In this document: one piece after another, positions 7,145-10,779 of the stretch
Numbering within the stretch: the stretch's first letter is position 1
How the letters are laid out: each line of letters opens with the position of its first letter
NCBI GenBank assembly: GCA_023454395.1
Contig: JAEYFY010000073.1
Span: 1-10,779 of the forward strand
Length of the DNA stretch: 10,779 nt
Reading direction: 5' to 3'
Source: Pseudomonadota bacterium
GTDB taxonomy: Bacteria > Pseudomonadota > Gammaproteobacteria > Enterobacterales > Enterobacteriaceae
Notes under the pieces: generated by a model
What the model saw: the letters and a program-made list of their open reading frames with translations, nothing else
Told to the model about the DNA's origin: nothing
Database searches by the model: none
Position numbers and translations under genes: made by a program

Positions 7145-8164
7145 ATGAACAAAGCCTTAGTGGGTAAAAAAATTTTAATAATTGATGATGAGGTCGTTTT
7201 TCGCACCATGCTGACGGAATATTTCTCACATGAGAAGGCTTGCGTTTATACAACAGATAACGGTAGCCAAGCATTATCTTTATTAGAAGGGGGATTGCTT
7301 CCTGATCTTATTTTATGTGATATTCGTATGCCAGTAATGAATGGTCCCACTTTTTTGTGTCATCTTGAACAACGTAAATTGGCTATTCCTGTTATTGCTA
7401 TTTCATGTACAGATAATATGGCTGAAATAGATGATATGTTGCGTTTAGGGGCGCAAGAGATTTTTCTTAAGCCAATAACACATCTTGATAAATTAAAACA
7501 AAAAGTCATTGAAGTATTATGCCCTGGCTTTTTTGAATCAGTGTTAATAGAAGGTATACATTTAGAACCGCTTTGGAATAGCTTACGAAAAGATACCCAT
7601 TATATTCAGTCGTTCATAAAACAGATGCAACCTCAAGTTAAGCAGGTTGTTGCGGGATATTGTGTTAATTATCGTCAATTAAATGATATCACTAAAATGG
7701 GTTTGTTATTTGATATTGCGGCTTTATCCGAAGATCAAATTATTTTCTATTGTGTCGATATATCGAGAGATGATGAAAATGGGCTTTTGGTCGCTTTACT
7801 CTTAAGGGTTGTTTTTAATGACGTATTAAAGTCATCAGAAAAAATACGATCTTTGCCAAGTATGTATAATATGTTGAATAAATTAAATAAAATGCTTAAT
7901 GAGATTGGGGTGAAAGGACAATTTCCCATCACGCTAGGATATTATCATACGCAGAAAAAAAATATATTATTGGCATCAGCAGGATTACGAGCTGAAATAA
8001 AAACAGAAAGTAAAAAATTTGAATTAAATAGCGGTGTCCCTTTAGGTACATTGCAACTTTTATATATTAACCAAGTAAAATGCGAGGGAACAAATTGGCA
8101 ATGTAAAATTTGGGATAACACAAATCAGATTAAATTAATGTTTTCCCCTATCTATAAAAGTTAA
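7145..8164 (+). CDS. rssB: Sigma S degradation adaptor RssB (response-regulator family)
   Basis: RssB (Hnr, SprE) binds the stationary-phase sigma factor RpoS and delivers it to the ClpXP protease. The 339 residues compare with 337 in E. coli. The N-terminal receiver domain (about 7-125) has the acidic pair Asp14-Asp15, the phosphoacceptor Asp59 in LCDIRMP, Ser87 in AISCTDN and Lys109-Pro110 in FLKPI, corresponding to E. coli Asp58 and Lys108. A linker with Trp143 leads to a PP2C-like domain without phosphatase metal motifs; QVVAGYCVNYRQL, DIAALSE and GVPLGTL are strongly RssB-like. This distinguishes it from ordinary DNA-binding response regulators: there is no output HTH. It is unrelated to the RssA-RssB two-component system described for swarming in Serratia, despite the shared name. 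It is usually cotranscribed with rssA, which is missing here. galU follows after 181 bases with its own promoter. Confidence 0.95.
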   Translation: MNKALVGKKILIIDDEVVFRTMLTEYFSHEKACVYTTDNGSQALSLLEGGLLPDLILCDIRMPVMNGPTFLCHLEQRKLAIPVIAISCTDNMAEIDDMLRLGAQEIFLKPITHLDKLKQKVIEVLCPGFFESVLIEGIHLEPLWNSLRKDTHYIQSFIKQMQPQVKQVVAGYCVNYRQLNDITKMGLLFDIAALSEDQIIFYCVDISRDDENGLLVALLLRVVFNDVLKSSEKIRSLPSMYNMLNKLNKMLNEIGVKGQFPITLGYYHTQKKNILLASAGLRAEIKTESKKFELNSGVPLGTLQLLYINQVKCEGTNWQCKIWDNTNQIKLMFSPIYKS

Positions 8165-8244
8165 ATGTAGATTAAATAAAAATAGAATATCGTGCATATA
8201 TTAAACATAAATGAAGAACTATCTCAATTAACGGGTAGCGCTCT

Positions 8245-8273
8245 GTTTATCCTTAGATATTAGCTGGTATACT
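8245..8273 (+). promoter_or_regulatory. Candidate galU promoter with extended -10
   Basis: TATACT at 8268-8273 is preceded by TGG (8265-8267), giving the extended -10 form TGnTATACT. A weak -35, GTTTAT (8245-8250), lies 17 bases upstream, which suits an extended -10 promoter. Transcription would begin near 8280, leaving a 5' leader of about 66 bases. Confidence 0.55.
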
Positions 8274-8290
8274 CTGGCGATTATTTTTTT

Positions 8291-8331
8291 AATTGTACCC
8301 ATTCATATTTGAAAGTAGAACGGTACGAATT
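8291..8331 (+). other. Possible stem-loop in the galU leader, next to its ribosome binding site
   Basis: AATTGTACC (8291-8299) is complementary to GGTACGAATT (8322-8331) with one bulged G. A four-base-pair inner stem, TTCA/TGAA (8302-8305 with 8310-8313), fits inside the loop. The outer stem ends two bases before the AGGAGAA ribosome binding site (8334-8340), five bases upstream of the galU ATG. It would fall in the mRNA if transcription starts near 8280. It does not match a riboswitch class I know; it may be fortuitous. Confidence 0.35.
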
Positions 8332-8345
8332 GCAGGAGAAGTATA

Positions 8346-9254
8346 ATGTCATCAGCAGTGCGTAAAGTTAGAAAAGCGGTTATCCCTGTTGCTGGATTAG
8401 GAACAAGAATGCTACCTGCAACCAAGGCAATTCCAAAAGAGATGTTGCCTGTGGTTGATAAGCCTCTTATTCAATATGTAGTGAATGAATGTATCGCAGC
8501 AGGCATTAATGAAATTGTACTTGTTACACACTCATCTAAAAATTCAATTGAAAACCATTTTGATACAAGTTTTGAATTAGAAGCGATTTTAGAAAAACGA
8601 GTGAAACGCCAGTTATTAGAAGAAGTACAAGGCATTTGTCCAAGCCATGTCACTATTATGCAAACTCGTCAGGGAATAGCAAAAGGATTAGGCCATGCCA
8701 TTTTATGTGCTAAGCCATTAATTGGTGATGAACCTTTCGCTGTTATCCTGCCTGATGTTATTTTAGATAGATACAGCGCTGATTTAACGAAAGTTAACTT
8801 AAAAGAAATGCTTTCTCACTTTGAACGTTCAGGCGCAAGTCAAATTCTTGTTGAACCTGTTCCTGAAGATGAAGTCTCTAATTATGGTATTGTTGATTGC
8901 ATGGGCGAAAGTTTATGCCCAGGAGATAGCAAACCAATTACTCGTGTTGTTGAAAAACCTAAGAAAGAAGAAGCACCTTCGAATTTATCTATCGTAGGGC
9001 GTTATGTGTTATCTGAAAGTATTTGGCCACTATTAGCGAAAACTGCACCTGGCGCTGGAGATGAAATTCAGTTAACTGATGCGATTGCAATGCTGATTGA
9101 AAAAGAAGCTGTTGAAGCTTATCACCTACAAGGGAAAAGCCACGATTGTGGTAATAAATTAGGGTATATGAAAGCCTTCGTAGAGTATGGAATACAGCAC
9201 GAAGAGTTCGGTGAAGACTTTGCACAATGGCTAAAATCATTAAAGATACAGTGA
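8346..9254 (+). CDS. galU: UTP-glucose-1-phosphate uridylyltransferase
   Basis: GalU makes UDP-glucose and pyrophosphate from UTP and glucose-1-phosphate; UDP-glucose feeds lipopolysaccharide core, O-antigen, capsule, trehalose, and the Ugd/epimerase route. The 302-residue length is the same as E. coli GalU. The nucleotidyltransferase signature is [16 protein letters not shown] (17-32), with Arg21 and Lys31 at the nucleotide-binding loop. The metal-binding aspartate is Asp137 in ILPDVIL, and the sugar-phosphate site includes VEKPK (202-206) and [11 protein letters not shown] (237-247). The ATG at 8346 has AGGAGAA five bases upstream, one of the strongest ribosome binding sites in the window. 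The gene lies after rssB as in E. coli, but here an epimerase gene intervenes before hns. Confidence 0.97.
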   Translation: MSSAVRKVRKAVIPVAGLGTRMLPATKAIPKEMLPVVDKPLIQYVVNECIAAGINEIVLVTHSSKNSIENHFDTSFELEAILEKRVKRQLLEEVQGICPSHVTIMQTRQGIAKGLGHAILCAKPLIGDEPFAVILPDVILDRYSADLTKVNLKEMLSHFERSGASQILVEPVPEDEVSNYGIVDCMGESLCPGDSKPITRVVEKPKKEEAPSNLSIVGRYVLSESIWPLLAKTAPGAGDEIQLTDAIAMLIEKEAVEAYHLQGKSHDCGNKLGYMKAFVEYGIQHEEFGEDFAQWLKSLKIQ

Positions 9255-9297
9255 AATAAAGCCGATTAATAATCATTTATATGGTCAATCTCATTGT

Positions 9298-9343
9298 ATA
9301 TCCTCCGTAAATGAATGATGCATAATAGGTGGATATTTTACGG
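9298..9343 (+). repeat. Two interleaved complementary segment pairs downstream of galU
   Basis: ATATCC (9298-9303) is complementary to GGATAT (9331-9336), and CCGTAAA (9305-9311) is complementary to TTTACGG (9337-9343). The pairs are in the order A-B-A'-B', so they form either two mutually exclusive hairpins or, less likely given the lack of a linker, a pseudoknot. The complementarity is plain in the sequence; any role is speculative. Confidence 0.35.
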
Positions 9344-9379
9344 GAAAAGCTAGATAAAGTGATTGTAAGAGATTAAGGT

Positions 9380-9408
9380 ATGGCTCAATGCATTTAGCAT
9401 TGAGCCAT
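9380..9408 (+). terminator. Stem-loop after galU, probable terminator or attenuator
   Basis: A perfect 12-base-pair stem (9380-9391 with 9397-9408) with the GC-containing core GGCTC and a five-base loop lies about 125 bases after the galU stop. The sequence after it, GTTGATTCTGT, is T-rich but has no uninterrupted T tract, so termination may be partial. It could allow some galU read-through into the epimerase gene. Confidence 0.5.
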
Positions 9409-9520
9409 GTTGATTCTGTAATGTATGACTATGTTAAGCGTTATGATGTTTAATCTAGGTGATATTAAGCATGATAGCGTTGACATGAAAAATAAATTAT
9501 TGGGTTATTTGAGTAATAAT

Positions 9521-10528
9521 ATGAAAATATTGGTAACAGGTGCTGCGGGTTTTATTGGCTATCATATGAGCCAGCGTTTAATCGAAATGGGTTATCATGT
9601 TGTCGGAATAGATAACCTGAATGATTATTATGATGTGCGATTAAAAGAAGCTCGATTAGCTAAATTACAACAGCTAGAAAAATTTCATTTTGAGAAACTT
9701 GATATCGTTGACTCAGCAAAAGTGGCTCAATTATTTGCATCACACCAATTTGACCAAGTTATTCACTTAGCCGCCCAACCGGGTGTTCGCTATTCAATTG
9801 AAAACCCAATGGCATATATTGATGCGAATATTGTTGGTCACATTAATATATTAGAAGGATGTCGCCATAATAAAGTCGGACATCTTATCTATTCCTCTTC
9901 AAGCTCCGTTTATGGTTTAAATCAGAAACAGCCTTTCTCAACAGAAGATAGTGTTGATCACCCAGTTTCATTATATGCAGCAACAAAGAAAGCCAATGAG
10001 TTAATGTCTCATAGCTATTCACATTTATATCAATTACCGACAACAGGATTACGTTTCTTCACGGTATATGGTCCTTGGGGACGTCCTGATATGGCATTAT
10101 TTAAATTTACTAAGGCAATGCTAGCTGGCGAACCTATTGATGTTTATAACAGTGGAAATATGACGCGTGATTTCACTTATGTCGATGATATTGTGGGATC
10201 TGTTGTTCGATTAGTTAATGTTATACCAGAAGCAGATGAAAACTGGACAGTAGAGAAAGGTGAAACGTCTTCAAGTTCTGCCCCTTATAAAATCTATAAT
10301 GTGGGTAATGGGCAACCAACTAAATTGATGGCATTCATTGAAGCGATAGAAAAGTCATTAAATATAAAAGCTAAATTGAATTTAATGCCAATGCAAGATG
10401 GTGATGTTCTTTCTACTTGTGCTGATTGCCAAGACTTGTTTGAGACAATAGGTTTCTCGCCGAATACCGAAGTAGAATATGGCGTAAAACAGTTTGTTGA
10501 TTGGTATTTAAGTTATTATAAAAATTAA
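9521..10528 (+). CDS. NAD-dependent epimerase, probable UDP-glucuronate 4-epimerase
   Basis: This extended short-chain dehydrogenase probably interconverts UDP-glucuronate and UDP-galacturonate for lipopolysaccharide or capsule. Starting at 9521 it has 335 residues, the usual 334-340 of this family. The NAD-binding GAAGFIG (7-13) follows a short beta strand at the very N-terminus, Asp31 ends the second strand, SSSSVYG (126-132) supplies the catalytic serine, and Tyr152-xxx-Lys156 is the catalytic pair. NDYYDVRLK (34-42) and TRDFTYVDDIV are typical of Uge/LspL-type enzymes. The frame is open back to an ATG at 9425, but the extra 32 residues match nothing in the fold and lack a ribosome binding site. 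At 9521 the site is also weak (GAG at 9511-9513). Placement after galU suits a UDP-glucose to UDP-galacturonate route through a Ugd encoded elsewhere. Substrate is inferred from family resemblance; a UDP-glucose or UDP-GlcNAc 4-epimerase is the main alternative. Confidence 0.88.
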   Translation: MKILVTGAAGFIGYHMSQRLIEMGYHVVGIDNLNDYYDVRLKEARLAKLQQLEKFHFEKLDIVDSAKVAQLFASHQFDQVIHLAAQPGVRYSIENPMAYIDANIVGHINILEGCRHNKVGHLIYSSSSSVYGLNQKQPFSTEDSVDHPVSLYAATKKANELMSHSYSHLYQLPTTGLRFFTVYGPWGRPDMALFKFTKAMLAGEPIDVYNSGNMTRDFTYVDDIVGSVVRLVNVIPEADENWTVEKGETSSSSAPYKIYNVGNGQPTKLMAFIEAIEKSLNIKAKLNLMPMQDGDVLSTCADCQDLFETIGFSPNTEVEYGVKQFVDWYLSYYKN

Positions 10529-10554
10529 TAATATTAGTTTAATTGGATCAAAGA

Positions 10555-10581
10555 AAAAAGGAGCTATAAAAGCTCCTTTTT
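10555..10581 (+). terminator. Rho-independent terminator of the epimerase gene
   Basis: An 11-base-pair stem (10555-10565 with 10571-10581) with a GGAGCT core and five-base loop ends in a run of five Ts followed by CATT. It lies 27 bases after the epimerase stop. The matching A run on the left arm could let it act weakly on the other strand as well. Confidence 0.88.
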
Positions 10582-10669
10582 CATTATAAATAAAAATAAA
10601 TAACGCAGTTATTACATTTTTTATTTTTGCTTACCCACATCTAATACAAACTACATCAGCACATATTAA

Positions 10670-10689
10670 AATTAAACGCTTGTTTAATT
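10670..10689. repeat. Short AT-rich inverted repeat beyond hns
   Basis: AATTAAAC (10670-10677) and its complement GTTTAATT (10682-10689) flank the loop GCTT. On the - strand it is followed by TTAATATG, so it might back up the hns terminator. It is short and AT-rich, so it could be chance. The rest of the gap between the epimerase and hns (10582-10706) shows no coding sequence or other structure to me. Confidence 0.3.
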
Positions 10690-10706
10690 AAATGGGGCAA
10701 ACAAGA

Positions 10707-10738
10707 AAATACCCTTTTAAATAATTAAAAGGGTATTT
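10707..10738 (-). terminator. Probable terminator of hns
   Basis: A perfect 14-base-pair stem (10707-10720 with 10725-10738) with the core ACCC/GGGT and a four-base loop lies 21 bases beyond the hns stop. On the - strand it is followed by TCTTGTTTG, after a stem that itself ends in TTT. With the epimerase terminator it separates the two convergent genes. Confidence 0.75.
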
Positions 10739-10759
10739 CAAATAGAGTATTGACTTAAA

Positions 10760-10779
10760 TTACAGCAGGAAATCGTCTA
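10760..10779 (-). CDS. hns: Probable H-NS nucleoid protein, 3' end only
   Basis: The - strand reads DDFLL followed by TAA at 10760-10762, with a preceding codon ending in TA (consistent with Leu). H-NS proteins end in a similar LDDFL segment, and hns lies next to galU in E. coli, in the opposite orientation to galU, as here. Only about six codons are visible, so the call rests mainly on position. H-NS silences AT-rich DNA, such as the gap upstream of the LysR-type gene. Confidence 0.7.

Noticed and set aside
8989..9276. A 95-codon - strand reading frame over the end of galU
   Set aside because: It lies opposite conserved galU codons and lacks a ribosome binding site; it is a shadow frame. 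The same applies to - strand frames inside selD, topB, rssB and galU, and + strand frames inside purU.
9480..9510. A consensus TTGACA as the epimerase -35 element
   Set aside because: No -10-like hexamer lies 15-19 bases downstream; the nearest candidates have poor spacing or would leave almost no leader before 9521.

Overview
The window is a low-GC (roughly 35-38%) stretch of enterobacterial chromosome. The proteins are close, nearly full-length matches to Escherichia coli housekeeping proteins as I remember them, with frequent AT-rich codons. The ydjA-selD-topB and tyrosine tRNA-purU-ychJ-rssB-galU-hns blocks are typically enterobacterial. The combination of low GC, loss of rssA and a UDP-sugar epimerase beside galU points to the Morganellaceae, most likely Proteus. 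The genus is an inference, since no database was consulted.

Left part (1-3952): the last codons of ydjA, then selD and topB, tightly spaced on the + strand as one probable operon. SelD makes selenophosphate for selenocysteine and selenouridine synthesis; TopB is topoisomerase III. A bidirectional terminator hairpin separates topB from convergent xthA (exonuclease III).

Middle (3953-5634): a 447-base, very AT-rich gap, then a divergent LysR-type regulator of unknown target. A single tyrosine tRNA gene follows on the - strand, with a well-formed promoter carrying a GC-rich, stringent-type discriminator. This regulator and its AT-rich flank are the only clearly accessory-looking part of the window.

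Right part (5635-10779): purU and ychJ on the - strand (probable ychJ-purU transcription unit), diverging from rssB, the adaptor that delivers sigma S to ClpXP. rssA, which precedes rssB in E. coli, is missing. galU follows with its own promoter, then a UDP-glucuronate 4-epimerase-like gene, then the last codons of hns on the - strand. GalU and the epimerase plausibly act in one route: UDP-glucose, then UDP-glucuronate by a Ugd enzyme not in the window, then UDP-galacturonate for lipopolysaccharide or capsule.

I found no CRISPR array, insertion sequence, phage gene, toxin-antitoxin pair or clearly new system. The points worth a second look are the orphan regulator and its AT-rich flank, an unpaired perfect Shine-Dalgarno sequence beside an AT palindrome, the missing rssA, the galU-epimerase pairing, and some structured leader or intergenic sequences.
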